This document shows positions 1-11,699 of a stretch of 64,000 bases of DNA, one piece after another. The notes under the pieces were generated by a model. It was not told where the DNA came from. It worked only from the letters and a program-made list of their open reading frames with translations, and searched no databases. The stretch is from Vanilla planifolia (taxonomy: Eukaryota; Streptophyta; Magnoliopsida; Asparagales; Orchidaceae), in NCBI GenBank assembly GCA_023846275.1, contig CM043870.1, positions 16,972,385 to 17,036,384 of the forward strand, in the 5' to 3' direction. Within the stretch, counting starts at the first letter, position 1; each line of letters opens with the position of its first letter. The translations under genes and the position numbers were made by a program.

Positions 1-1013
1 GGATGGTAAGTCTATTTTTTTTTAATTTTTCCACAAATATAGCTAGTACAGATCATTTTTTTTCTATTTTTATTCTCCACTTGAACACTAGCAACAACAA
101 GCTTTACTAATCCAGGTGTAGTAAACATTTCCTCTGATGCAATCAAATTCTTAGTTTGCTCTTGTATGCAATATCTTGAATAATGTCATTTGTATCATGT
201 TCTATGTGTTTTACTTTTTCTTTATTGCGATGCCATCTATTTCTTAGGAAATTTTCTTATTTTAAGCTGCTGTGACCTTAGCCTTATGTAACTTGTGACT
301 TCATATTAAAATTGTAGGTAATAAGCATAATGAGCTGTACAATAGTCATTGTACTCTTTTTCAAAACGTTTTGCTTTCCTTTCCAAGTTTGAGCTGGGAA
401 CTCCATTGAATTTCACAATACAAAAACTTTTATCTGGTTCTCACCTTTTAGTTCATCTCCAACCTCAAGCTTTCTGGTAAACTTAATTCAGTCCTCATCT
501 TATTCCTTAGCAATTTTCTGATCTAATGGTAATAATGTCTAGATGAAAAAGGTCAGAATGTTAGAGCATTACCCATTTCTAGAGCCAGTCATGCGTTCAG
601 CCTTGTAGATCCAAATTAATCATCTTATAGAGCTTTGATCAGCAAATTTTCTGTTGTCACTAAGAGTTTGCCTAGCTGTTTAACCAATGGATTTCTTGTT
701 AGAGTTCTGGCAAAATTAGCATCCTGAGAAAAAATTAGCAGACTGAGAAAATGTTTTCCTGGCAAATGTAATCGTCCATATCTTTGGTTTAGGAACAAAT
801 GCACCTACTCTTGTTCTCCAGTAAAAATGTGCATTTGAGACATTTACTTCCAAAAAAATGTATAGTTAGGACATTTTTATAATATGCCATTAGCATATTA
901 CGTATTACAAGTGAAGAGTTATCACATGTATTTCAACACAAAATGGAATTATAGTGGAGATGCAAAACTTTTCTAAGTCAACTTTTATCATATAGATGGA
1001 TCAAACTGTACTT
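1..1013 (+). other. GP210: End of a GP210 exon (1-5) and start of the following intron
   Basis: The first five bases equal the end of the exon at 11624-11699, and a consensus GTAAGT donor follows at 6. The rest is AT-rich intron sequence without a coding frame. At about 1014 it changes abruptly into the TC-rich A block of the 5S spacer. The identity rests on the duplicated copy at 11.7 kb, where the full exon can be read. Confidence 0.7.
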
Positions 1014-2446
1014 CTCTGATATTGTCTCTTTTTTCTCTCTCCTATTGTCATTCTTTTATCTCTCTCTTAATTCTTTATCACATTATATTCTTTTTGGCTT
1101 CTCTCTCTCCTTTATTCTTCACTATTTTCTCATTTTCTTTCTCTCTCTCTCTCTCTCTCTCTTTACTTATTTATTTATTCGCTGTATCTCATCTATGTTC
1201 TCTCTTTTCTTTTTCTTTTTGTTAAATCCTCTCTCATCTCTCTCTATTATTATTTTTCTCTTTATTTTGCTATTATTAATTTGTGAATTTCTCCCTCTCA
1301 GAGAAAAGTTACCTACATCTCTATCATCTCTTTTTCAACACAAAAACTAACAAATCTCTCATATTACATAGCTTAATATATAATATGTTTTATAAATATA
1401 TATTCTTATAATAATATGTATTTTATATTTATAGAATTTTCTAAATATAAAATGTTATTTTACTAAAAATTACTAATCTAAAATTATATCCTTAATACGA
1501 AATATTATTTATATTTATTATCAAAGTTAAATCATACAAAGAAAATATATTAGGATAATCATTAAATTTATTATTTAAATAACTTTTTTAATTTTAAGTA
1601 TGAATAAAATGATATTAAATTTATATTTAAAATATTCTCTATCTATTTTTAATATTCTAAAATAATAATGAATCTCGAATATTTTTTATGTCCTATTATT
1701 ATTAAAAATTATACATTTTTTATTTTTATATTTAATAAATATTATAAGGTTAAATAATAAGAATTTAATTTTTATTAAATAAATTTTCTTATTTTTTCCT
1801 CTTTATCATAATGTCTCTGATATTGTCTCTTTTTTGTCTCTCCTATTGTCATTCTTTTATCTCTCTCTTCATTCTTTATCACATTATATTCTTTTTGGCT
1901 TCTCTCTCTCCTTTATTCTTCACTATTTTCTCATTTTCTTTCTCTCTCTCTCTCTCTCTCTTTACTTATTTATTTATTCGTTGTATCTCTTCTATGTTCT
2001 CTCTTTTCTTTTTCTTTTTGTTAAATCCTCTCTCATCTCTCTCTATTATTATTTTTTCTTTATTTTACTATTATTAATTTGTGAATTTCTCCCTCTCAGA
2101 GAAAAGTTACCTACATCTCCATCATCTCTTTTTCAACACAAAAACTAACAAATCTCTCATATTACATAGCTTAATATATAATATGTTTTATAAATATATA
2201 TCTTTAGTAATATTGATTGAGTAATTAAATTTTATATTTATAAGAAAATTAATATAATGAAATAAACTCTTATATGTTAATATCTAGAATATGAACAGTA
2301 GCATTATGTATAGTTTTTTTTATTAATTATATATAAAAAATATTAATACTATAAACTATTATGACGCATAAAATAATCATAAATATTTTTTTCAAAGTGC
2401 ATATATTAGATAATTTAGAAAAGTTTAGATGTTTTTCGTAATCTTA
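1014..2446 (+). repeat. 5S rDNA spacer fragment without a 5S gene
   Basis: This contains a partial A block (TC-rich, from about 1014), then a complete A half with a second TC block near 1811-1975, then the unique pre-5S segment. It stops about 40 bp short of where the 5S gene would begin. The two TC blocks lie 789 bp apart, showing a tandemly doubled A half. Short open frames across the TC tracts encode only Ser/Leu/Phe-rich strings and are not genes. Confidence 0.85.
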
Positions 2447-5222
2447 AAGGATCTAAGAGTTATACCATTGATTTTCCTTGGTGTAATTTGCTCCTCAAAA
2501 TTGCATGAGAGTGCAACGGGTATTTATTAGAAGATTCTACAATTGGGTTGTTCCATTGGGGATGCATCATTTATCCAATTGACACGTAGCCCTTAGGGCC
2601 CCATGATAATAATGCCTTTTGTGCTCAATTTGATAACTTGATGTGCCTTGAAAAAAAAGAGGATGTGGACGCTTTGTATGTTCATTTGACTACCATATGA
2701 GTTGATGTTGTCATAGTTTTTAATATTGCAATCTATTCCTTCAAATTAGATGGCAAAGACACTAAAGAATCAATTTTAGGTCTTCACAAAAGCTCATGAA
2801 GTATTAGGTTTAGAAATTCCTAGATTACGAGTAGTTCAAGGAATTGTTGCATCCTGAAATTGAGCCGTAAGTTGAATGTTTAAGAAAGCCTTTTTGTGAG
2901 ACCCTTCTTATTTTATTTGCTTTTTTTTCTAAGTATATAAATCAAGATTCTACTTAAATTTTTAAAATCTTTATTTTAAATATATATAAATCCACATTTT
3001 TATACTATATAGAGTCATATAATTTCAGTAGAATTAAAATCATGAAATATTTTTCATGTATATAAAAATATATTCACAAAGAAATCATTTATGTAAATTA
3101 TTTTATAATACTATCTCTTAATATAAAATGCATTTAATTTTAAAATTAATAAATCCATGTTTTTTTAAAATATTTATTATTTACCATTTTTCTTAAATTG
3201 TGATAATCCAAATTCTCATAGAATCACAATGAAAGTAAAACCATATTGAATTTTCTATAAAAAGAAATCAACATTCTCTTACGAATATAAACAATACAAA
3301 CTTTGATTAATATATTTTGTTTCAACTATAATAATTGTATCTCAAATGACTCTTGTTATTATAGTAGCGTCAGATACACCCAATGAAACAAATCCAATAT
3401 ATAAGATTTAAAGCAATATAAGAGAAACAACTTTTCTAAGTTATCTTTCTATTTCTCATTCCATGGCTTCTGTATAATATGTTATTATTACTTAAAATTT
3501 TATAAAGCCAAAAAATAAGTTTAGCCTATCGTCATATACATGATAGGTAATCTAATTATTATGTATGTAAAATAATACAATTTTTTGGTCATGTTATATT
3601 TTAGGTCATTATCATCACAAGAAAATAAATAAAGAAAATAATAGATGCCAAAATAACCATGCATGTGACATAATTTTTCTAAATGTTTCATGTTATTTTA
3701 CTCTTTTTTTTTAATTTAGTGATCTCTTGATTCTCTTTTAATTTCATTGGTCGTAAGATATTACAATCAAGTTAGAATGATAGATCAATTATTTCATTGT
3801 TTGGTCGTATTATTTCAAAACCTTTTTTATTCGAGTTACACCTTCTATGAGTCTTTTTTTCTATTTAAAACCATTGAGACATTGTCCCTTTTTATTGATT
3901 ATGTTCTCGAACTTTTTCTCATGTTTTTTTTTTCTATTTATACCTTTAATTTTTCTAAAGAAAATTTAAATTTCCAAATTCTTGCCATCCTGGTGCCAAT
4001 GCTTACCTTGTAATTTGCATACAAATATTTAATGTCGTATAACAAAATTTGTGAATATTATAAAATAGTATGTGAATAGTTCATACCATACAATTTAAAA
4101 TTCGAGTCAAAATATCGATCATCACCCAAGTATTATTTTGAAATTTAATCAAATCCTAAATGTTAAGACAACTAACTTGAATTTCATTAACCATCGAGCA
4201 TGTGTATCATAAGGTTCATATTTACAAACCTTAATTTGATGTCATGTTTACATCAAGAGTTAAATTATTACTTTCCAAACTATGTTTCTCTAAAAGGATT
4301 AATTGCAAAAGCCCCAATTTTGGTTGCTTTTGCGATAGCTCGACCACCAAAATCTCTAAAATTCTTGTACAATAAATTTTTCTCTGAATTTCTTTAAAGC
4401 AATATTAAACCTTTCCTACGGCTAAATCCCTTTTTTTATTAGTCCAAATTTGGCCATTGAAATTTCTAGTTGTTTCCCACCCTTCACCCAAAAATCAACG
4501 AAGCTATCAATTTACTTTATTTCAATGCTCCAAACTATAATGGAGAGGAAGATACACGTTATTGAACATTCTTTTGAAATTTCATACTGTTTTCCTCGCT
4601 AGTCGCAGTTTTTTGAGCATTTTAGGTTGTTCGCCATTAGGTTTAATTGAGTATTTTACAAAATTTGATAATTGTTTATTTTTTTATTAAAGCCTTAAAT
4701 TAATTTAATTTCATAAATCTTTTGGTCCAAGTGACCTTCAAAATTTCTCTAATTAATTTTGAAATAACTTACTCATCAAATTTGATTATTTATAAATTTT
4801 TCACAATTTTTTGATGTTGTTTAATATTTTTAATAGTTTCTCTCTTCTAAAAATCATTAAAATAGTACCTTTAATAAGTATGCTTACCTAGACACATCAA
4901 ATATTCACAAAAATTATATTATTGGATTTCACAAAATATATATTATTCTTGTAAGTTTTCTAAGATTTTTTGACATCATCAAATAACTTAATATTTTCTC
5001 TTATAGGATATTTTTAATAATATTTTTCTCCAATTTACATTCTTCAATGTTTACCTTTTACCTTATTACTCAAAAACCCTTTTCTAATGATATATGATTT
5101 TTTTTTTGTAGAAATTATACATAATTCATAAACAATATTAAAATTTCATATAATCATTGTTTAATCAAATTCATTACCTTCTTTGGTAATAATATATCTT
5201 TTTTTTTTCTTTATACTATGAT
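2447..5222. other. AT-rich intergenic sequence, no gene recognised
   Basis: No reading frame of convincing length or composition appears on either strand. Frames of 88 and 65 codons near 3747 and 4200 are low-complexity and match no family I recognise. The stretch at about 4200-4650 is slightly less AT-rich and could be a decayed transposon remnant, but I see no LTR ends or protein motifs. Long T and A runs are frequent. Confidence 0.5.
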
Positions 5223-5440
5223 CCATCAACATATTTTATTAATTTTTTTGTGATATAAATAAATTTTTTGAAGAATAACTAATTAAATAAGACTCAAACT
5301 TTTGGGATATTAAACTTGGTTTGGCTCCAATTAGAGTGGTGGAAGCATTATGTATTTCAATTGGGGGATCAATTTGAGAAGCTTAGAAATTTGGAATATT
5401 AGGACAACACCAAACATATTCCTTATACCATGTTTTTGTT
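5223..5440. repeat. Direct duplication, copy 1 of 2
   Basis: A segment of about 218 bp is repeated 226 bp downstream at 5449-5666 with roughly a dozen substitutions or small indels. Both copies begin with CCATCAACATATTTTATTAA and end with ATGTTTTTGT. No coding function is evident. The divergence suggests an older event than the large duplications in this window. Confidence 0.9.
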
Positions 5441-5448
5441 AATTTTTT

Positions 5449-5666
5449 CCATCAACATATTTTATTAATTTTTTTGTGAGATAAATAAATTTTTTGAAGA
5501 ATAACTAATTAAATAATACTCAAAACTTTTGGGATATTAAACTTGTTTTGGCTCCAATTGGAGTGGTGGTAGCATTATGTATTTCAACTGGGGGATCAAT
5601 TCGAGAAGCTTAGAAATTTGGAATACTAGGGCAAGACCAAACATATTCCTTATAGCATGTTTTTGT
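5449..5666. repeat. Direct duplication, copy 2 of 2
   Basis: This is the second copy of the 226-bp-period tandem duplication that starts at 5223. The two copies are separated by about 8 bp. Differences include single-base changes in the central part. Confidence 0.9.
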
Positions 5667-8020
5667 GGCCTCCCAAGCTTTAATTCTTTAATGTGCTTTA
5701 CTTATTAAGGTCCAAGAAGTAGCAGTGAAGAGATGACACAAAATGAAAATGGTGTGAAAGGTTTCTAATTCGAGATCCTTAGTAATTTGTTTAAGGATAT
5801 CAGCGGATCTTTTATTTTTAATTTATTTTGATGAAATTGAATATTAAGTCTTTGAATTTCTTGTCTCATTATTTTTTATACCAACCATCTTCCATACTAA
5901 GTCTTTTCCCTGCTAAAGTTTCTCCCAAGCACATTTTTGTAGTTGTTAGGAGTGAGTGAAGTTAGAGCTTTGGTTTGAATTTCACTTCCCTTCTACGAAG
6001 TTTAATGCATATCATGTAATTTTGTTGTCATGATTCTTGAGCTTTTGAGTTTGCCCTGCTTTTGTGGGGAAATGAACATTGTTATGTTCAGTGATATTAA
6101 GCAAGCTCCCACTGTGCACGTTGGATGTAGCTACTGTTAACCCAATTTCCATTTAAAGAATTATCGGGCTCTTATCATGTTGTCCTGTGAGGTCAACCTG
6201 ATATGAGCAGATAAAAACAATCAACTAATCATCTAGGTAAGCTTTATCTCCAAAATGTGATAATTCTGGGTTGCAACTTCTATTATCTAGTTACTTTCCT
6301 ACAACAACATTCAGGAATTAGGCAGTTGCATTTTGAATTTCTATCCAAGAGAACTCCTAGAGTTCTCATGGAGTGCAACCATCTCAGTAGAAAGAGTGGG
6401 GGCTGAGACCAGAATGTGGGCCTAATGCTTGACAATTCAATTGTAGAAAGAGGAAAGACTGTTGTGGATACTTAATTATAAGAACACTTCCTCAACAAAG
6501 TCTGAGGAACCACCGAAACAATGCTCTCAACAATTTGTAATGACTCAAGGGCCTTCATACTAAGCTCTAAGATTCATTCTATCTACTTTGCAAGTGTTTA
6601 TGTCTTGCTTCTAGCCTTATAAAGTTATATGACCCCTTGTAAATTTTTTAATGACCATTTTGTACACAAAATAGATAGTGACACTATCAGGTCTCTACCC
6701 ATCATAGTTTTTCCCAATTATGATTTTTTCACATAAACCATTGTTCTTACTAGTTTCCTTTATAAAAACTCTTAGTAGCTGTGAATATGAAGTAAGTCTC
6801 TAACAAATACTAAAATATCTGATTCTGCATCAAGAATCACCATAGTTGAATGGTGGTTGAATAAAGAGATTTAGAACCCAGCTTTACAAGATGATGATTA
6901 CCAAAACTGAAATGTCCTCAGATAAAGAGATTTGTGGTGCAGCTTTATGTGTTGCGTTGGCATGACAGCTATTTAATAAGATTACTATGTTAAGGATATT
7001 TTATTGAAGATTTTATAAAAGATTTACGATAGCATGCCATGTAATTGATGGCACTATAAACGTTTTGTATATATTATCATGACTGATTTTCCCCGGAATT
7101 CTTTTGGTTTCTTATTTTCTTTACTTGACATTCTGGTCTTCCTCATGATAATAACTGCATTCTTTTAGAGATTAGTCGTTTGAAAGCACACAATTGCACC
7201 TCATCGTAGCATTTTGAGTATGCAAGATAGGGCACCCATTACAACTTCAGTAGAGAAAGGAGGTGAGTAATATTCGTTGGTCATCTACAAGATGAAATTT
7301 ACCTACTATGGGAGCCTTAAATGTTCATAGAAAAGTTTCATAATGAACATATTGATTCTTTAAGCAAATAGAGCGAGAGAAAAGTTGTTCTGCAGCTTAT
7401 TTGGAATGATAGTGTTAATGGAAATGAAAGCTTAGAGATTGTATCTTTGCACATCATATTTTTTCTTTTTCAAGAAGAAAATGGCTCATTTACCATCATA
7501 GATGCATGAAAAAACGTTCTCATAGAAACATCTACCTTTGGTAAAGGCCATTTTGTTAGAAAGAATGTCATGACAACTGTCTTAACCCTTTAAGTGATGA
7601 TCTTGGCACTGATCTTATAGATAATATTACAGATGAGGATAAGCATGTAAAAGTTGATCAAGTATTTCTTTTGTCCATTTGAATAATATTATACCAGTTA
7701 GTACTCATACCTGTCCCATTTAAATAACATTCTACCAGTTATTTGAAAAAATTGCTCGTCAAGGTTTTGTGATTGATCATGGATTTTAATTATAACGTAT
7801 TCATTTCTCAATGGTGCTTTAAAGCATAACTTGATGCTTTAAGATATATACACAGAAAACTTTTGTACATCAAACTGTTTGCTATCCATGTAACCATTGA
7901 ATTGTTTGTACTCAAACGTGTGCTTTTTGGAACCAGAAAAGTGTCATATGATATGCGATAAAGTATATTCACGAAAACCACATTACATGCGTAGATCACA
8001 TCGTTTATTCTATCAAACAG
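5667..8020. other. Unresolved sequence upstream of the first readable GP210 exon
   Basis: Two patches look faintly coding on the + strand. At about 7377-7455 a frame reads like KVVLQLIWNDSVNGNESLEI, with an in-frame stop just before it. At about 7558-7680 a frame after a TTAG reads like DDLGTDLIDNITDEDKHVKV and then stops. I recognise neither, and they could be decayed exons. At 7925-7990 a frame containing FLEPEKCH could be a frame-shifted remnant of the GP210 exon just upstream of 8021. Nothing else stands out. Confidence 0.35.
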
Positions 8021-8417
8021 GTCTTCTGGCACTGCAGAAGTTTCTATTTCATTTTCTTGTGACTTTCAATTATCTGGCACCACAAAAACTGTGCAGTACG
8101 CATCATCCAGGACTTTGACAGTGATGTGTGATCCTCCTCTTGCTCTTGGCATGCCAGTAACATGGGTTCTTCCCCCTTCCTATATGACTTCAGATCTGCT
8201 GCCAGGTTCAATAGAATCTTATGGACCATTAGATGTGCATTACCGCAGAAAAGGAATCATTTTTTTAGTGTTAAGGACTTGTGAAAGCAAACAGCATCCT
8301 ATTACAATGCATGGTGGCAAAATTAAAACTGGTAACGTCAATGATCTAGCTTGCATACAGGGAAAAGACCAAACTACAGAGCGAATGGAAATTGCATATT
8401 GCATAAGTGTTTCTGAG
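8021..8417 (+). CDS. GP210: GP210 exon with PLALGMPVTWVLPPSY motif
   Basis: About 132 codons are open from TCT at 8022 to GAG at 8417, followed by a GTTAGT donor. The acceptor CAAACAG|G at 8020 gives the right phase, and an alternative acceptor at 7994 would add nine codons. The translated segment SSGTAEVSISFSCDFQLSGT, then DPPLALGMPVTW and LACIQGKDQTTERMEIAYC, follows the conserved order of plant GP210. The exon ends in phase 0, matching the next exon. Confidence 0.75.
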
Positions 8418-9622
8418 GTTAGTTGGTCATGGTTGCACATCACTTACTACCACTTTAAGCATGGAATTGTTCATTTCAGTGTATTGTAGAATTTTATCTA
8501 TATTAATGTATGTTGGAAATATTTTTTGCTCAAGCCCATTCTACATTAGCTAGTTTTGTGTTATGTTCTAATCTGATTAAAACCAAACCGAGCATAAATT
8601 AGTTGTTTTAGTGTCAATTAATTGAACTTGTATGCTGATTTCTTATTCAAATTTATATTCATGAAAAAAACTACTGATTATGGACTCTAGATATGCTCCA
8701 CAAACTAAAAAGCTAGGTCAACGAACCATATCATTATACTCGTTTTGGATAGTCAGAGTTTTTGATATGTAAACTCAGCCAAAATTTGAAAGCTACAACT
8801 TTCCAGGACAATAAACATAGAACCATGACAAACTAATCGATTTGGTCATCTTTGTCCTTTTCAACAGATTAATGCACTTTCTTATTTCCTTGTATAATAT
8901 AGATATTGCTAACTCAGTTATAAAAGTATCAACAGTAATAGAGTGAAGAGTGCATTTTTTAAAAGTGAGTTGCTAGCCGTAGTGCTATTAGTGCTGAAAG
9001 TAATTTTTAATAATGGCTATATGGTCAGCTGATGGCCAATAAATGATTAAGCTAGTAAATGATTGGATTAATAATATAGTTACAAGAAAGTGAAATATCT
9101 AAGCATGTGAATAAACAGATGAGGCTAAAATGTGATCAGTACAATTACCTGAGGCTATAACTTGTCACCTCTTTATCCCATCTTTGGGGATCAAATTAAG
9201 CATAGTACTTACAGTTGCTACAATATTGAGTTCAATTGGGAAAAACAATAGAAACACAAGGCCACAGTGAGTTTCATGGATACGTGGGCATCAAACATTG
9301 TGGGCTTCCACAACAATACCAAGTTTGAATCATCCAGATACATGAGATATCAGAAGACAATTAATATTAGATTGAAATAGACATAAGAAAATATGAGCTC
9401 TAAATCAAATAAAGAAGCCCAACACTAAAATTATGGGCAAATTAAAATAAAATCAGTTCATATCTACATCTTTTAGATGAATGTGAGGAAATAATTCATC
9501 TTGAGTGTTTGTATAACTATTATAAAACAATAGATAGCAATTTGATCAAAATAAATTTTGATTGCAATAATCATCTCTTTGAATTCAGTCTAATGATGAA
9601 ATGTTAGAATAGGAAGTTAACC

Positions 9623-9661
<39 letters not shown>

Positions 9662-11699
9662 ATTTAGGTTGCAGTAGTACTTCTGATGAGAAGCAGGAAA
9701 ACTTCCAAGTAATACAACAAACTACCCATGCTATGTAAATTATCAGATATCAATGGATAAATATTGACAACCAGCAATGAATGTTTAGGGTTATCAGAAT
9801 AATCTACAACCAACTAAAACCAGATAGAAGATTGCGAGTACCCTCTATTATGTTAGCCGCAAAATTGGGATAATGGAAATAGCAATACTGACTGAAGAAA
9901 ACCAGGTAACATCTAAGGAAAACATTGAACTGCCAATACCATACAAGCCAGTGTATACCAGTTGATAAATTATATCAACCAACACTGCAGGCTCAGATTT
10001 ATAGGGATAAAAACTAGCATCCATCGGAAGACAAACAAATGTTTGAAGGAAGGGGCCATCTACACATTGAGTATGCCATGATGCAAAGCAATTAGAATGC
10101 AAGAAATAGTGAACCAGTTATTACATTTACAAACACAACATTTATAGATATTTTTGAGCATATGTGTAATGATATTCATCAAGATGAATAGTCTCCACCA
10201 GGAATGTTGGATATAAATTAAAAAACAAATCTACATGGATATAATATTATGTGTTTGCATATATGAGATAACAAATCAATACGATATTAATATAAGACAA
10301 CAAGATATTGAAAAAAAACAAGGGTTTAAGAAATTCCTTTGTATCACTCCTAATCTAATCCCAAAGAAAATATATGAATTGGTCTATATATTTAAAAGCC
10401 TATGGCCTAAAAAAGTGAGAGTTTAGGCAAAAAAGAAGAAGAAGTGTGGCTAAATTTGTCTTAAGAAGGTTATAGCTTCCTCTTCATGTCAGCCTATTCA
10501 ATGGCAAGGAAAACTTCTTTAAAGAATTATTACACTGTTTCCATCAATTGGTGTTTTCGAAAAGCAGGCTGGCATATTTTTTGAAGTTCTTACTACTTTA
10601 TTGATTAAAAAACTTTTTTTTGATGTCATAATTTCCACTAATTATCAGATGATATTTTTCTTTTGAACTTAGCATTTGCAAAACATTTGCTCGGAAACAT
10701 GTCCTTAATGTTTTTTTTTTTTTTATAATTCTAAGATGCTAGATTATGTTCTGTAATATTGTGCATAAATATTTTTACTTAGTACTACAAAAATTTGAGA
10801 AAATTCACTTTGCATAAAGGGCAGGAAGTCTGTGCAATATATGTTGTGTTGTGTTTTTTATTACTACTTGTATTTTTAGGTTATTAAATGAATTATAAAT
10901 GAGTGATTTATTAAATTGCTTAACTTCAATTTTGACTAAAATTTTTGTTGCCTGCTCAGGTGGCACATGTAAGGGTGTCTGTTGCAAAATCCTCATTCCA
11001 TTCAGCATACATCGGTATAAATGGAAGGTTGGAGTTGGTAATTAACTACTGTGATGAGCTAGGTAATTTGTTCCCACATGGTTTTGGCTTTTCTTCTTAG
11101 TTACTCATGAAAGGCTTTATTTAGCTCTTTTTATTTTGCTTTTTAAATTTTAAGGTACTCATTTACTGAAGCTAATGGTGCGGTTCCATTTAATGTTGAG
11201 ATCAATCGCCCAGATGTAGTATCTGTTCAACTGCCGGATGCTAAAAATATAACATCTGAGAAAATATTTCTGCAGGTTTGTTGATTCTACTCGAATTTTG
11301 TCTTGGGTCCAAAATCTGTATTCATCTAAATTGCTTTTGCGTAGTATGGACTAACATTTGTTTCTCCTTATTTCACGTTCCTCGTTTGAAGGAAAGGTCT
11401 CAAGGAAGAGCCCTTGCAAGAATATTAATTAATCATAATCAAGAAAAGGCAGACTTCATTCTCATACTATCTCGCTCTTTTTGTATGGTCTTGCCAAATT
11501 AATTGTGCTCATCTAGCAATTTGGTGAACTTAAGCACTGTAGATCAGGTTTCAGATGCTGTCTTTGTATTAAGGTATATTTATTAGCGGATTAACTAATT
11601 GATTTCACCTCATTCAGATATAGGTTGGAGCACAATTATATCCTCAGAATCCAGTGTTAAATGTTGGTCAATCTATCAATTTTTCTATAATTGGGGATG
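8021..11699 (+). CDS. GP210: Partial GP210 / NUP210-like nuclear pore membrane glycoprotein gene (five exons, C-terminal half)
   Basis: Plant GP210 is the homologue of vertebrate gp210 (NUP210), a single-pass membrane nucleoporin with a long lumenal domain of Ig-like repeats that anchors the nuclear pore complex in the nuclear envelope. Five successive exons read in the family order. They contain PLALGMPVTWVLPPSY and DLACIQGKDQTTERMEIAYC, then VRVSVAKSSFHSAYIG, then AVPFNVEINRPDVVSV, then GRALARILINHNQEKADFIL, then VGAQLYPQNPVLNVG. Identification is from remembered plant GP210 sequences, not a search. Approximate exons are 8021-8417, 10960-11069, 11155-11275, 11392-11463 and 11624-11699. N-terminal exons are missing or unreadable upstream. 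After 11699 the intron runs into the 5S array. Some splice sites are non-consensus, so this may be a decayed or partial duplicate. Confidence 0.75.
8418..10959 (+). other. Large GP210 intron (about 2.5 kb)
   Basis: The intron starts with GTTAGT after the exon ending at 8417 and ends with CTGCTCAG before 10960. It is AT-rich and contains a TA microsatellite at about 9627-9655. Short open frames (for example 9848-10102 on the minus strand and 10235-10426 on the plus strand) have no recognisable family. Confidence 0.6.
9627..9655. repeat. (TA)n microsatellite
   Basis: About 14 uninterrupted TA dinucleotides lie within the large GP210 intron. Confidence 0.95.
10960..11069 (+). CDS. GP210: GP210 exon beginning VAHVRVSVAKSS
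   Basis: The exon starts after CTGCTCAG and reads VAHVRVSVAKSSFHSAYIG, then LELVINYCDELGN, in phase with the preceding exon. Ending at 11069 keeps the frame into the next exon, but the donor would be a weak GTTCCC. The better-looking donor GTAATT at 11063 would shift the frame. The 3' boundary is therefore uncertain and may signal decay. Confidence 0.65.
11155..11275 (+). CDS. GP210: GP210 exon with AVPFNVEINRPDVVSV
   Basis: After TTTTAAG the frame reads YSFTEANGAVPFNVEINRPD and continues to KIFLQ at 11275, followed by GTTTGT. The AVPF...N.PDV pattern is typical of this region of plant GP210. The exon ends in phase 0, consistent with the next exon. Confidence 0.7.
11392..11463 (+). CDS. GP210: Short GP210 exon, GRALARI...KADFIL
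   Basis: Twenty-four codons read ERSQGRALARILINHNQEKA and then DFIL, matching the GKALVRV...SDYIL stretch of the family. The acceptor is TTTGAAG|G. No GT lies at the expected in-phase donor, where the bases after CTC are ATACTA. Reading on reaches a stop near 11503. The donor may be lost, or the true boundary is one I cannot identify. Confidence 0.6.
11624..11699 (+). CDS. GP210: GP210 exon VGAQLYPQNPVLNVG, duplicated exon
   Basis: After the acceptor AGATATAG the frame reads VGAQLYPQNPVLNVGQSINF and then SIIGD. It ends in phase 1 at a consensus GTAAGT donor at 11700. The YPQNPVL motif is strongly conserved in plant GP210. The final five bases and all of the intron are repeated at position 1, so this exon exists at least twice in the locus. 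Confidence 0.75.

Larger units (their letters stand above)
1..2446 (+). repeat. Left copy of an 11.7-kb-spaced direct duplication (GP210 exon end, intron, 5S-spacer fragment)
   Basis: This block matches 11695-14140 with an offset of 11,694 bp. The intron part (1-1013) looks identical by eye. Only scattered substitutions appear in the spacer part, for example T/C near 1387 and C/T near 1686. Homology starts at the window edge, so the duplication may extend further left. On the right it stops near 2446, where the other copy continues into a 5S gene and this copy does not. Recent duplication and assembly duplication are both possible. Confidence 0.9.

Noticed and set aside
3747-4013. 88-codon frame as a small membrane protein gene
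   Set aside because: It is Phe/Leu-rich because of T-rich DNA, has no recognisable motif, and its neighbourhood shows no gene structure.
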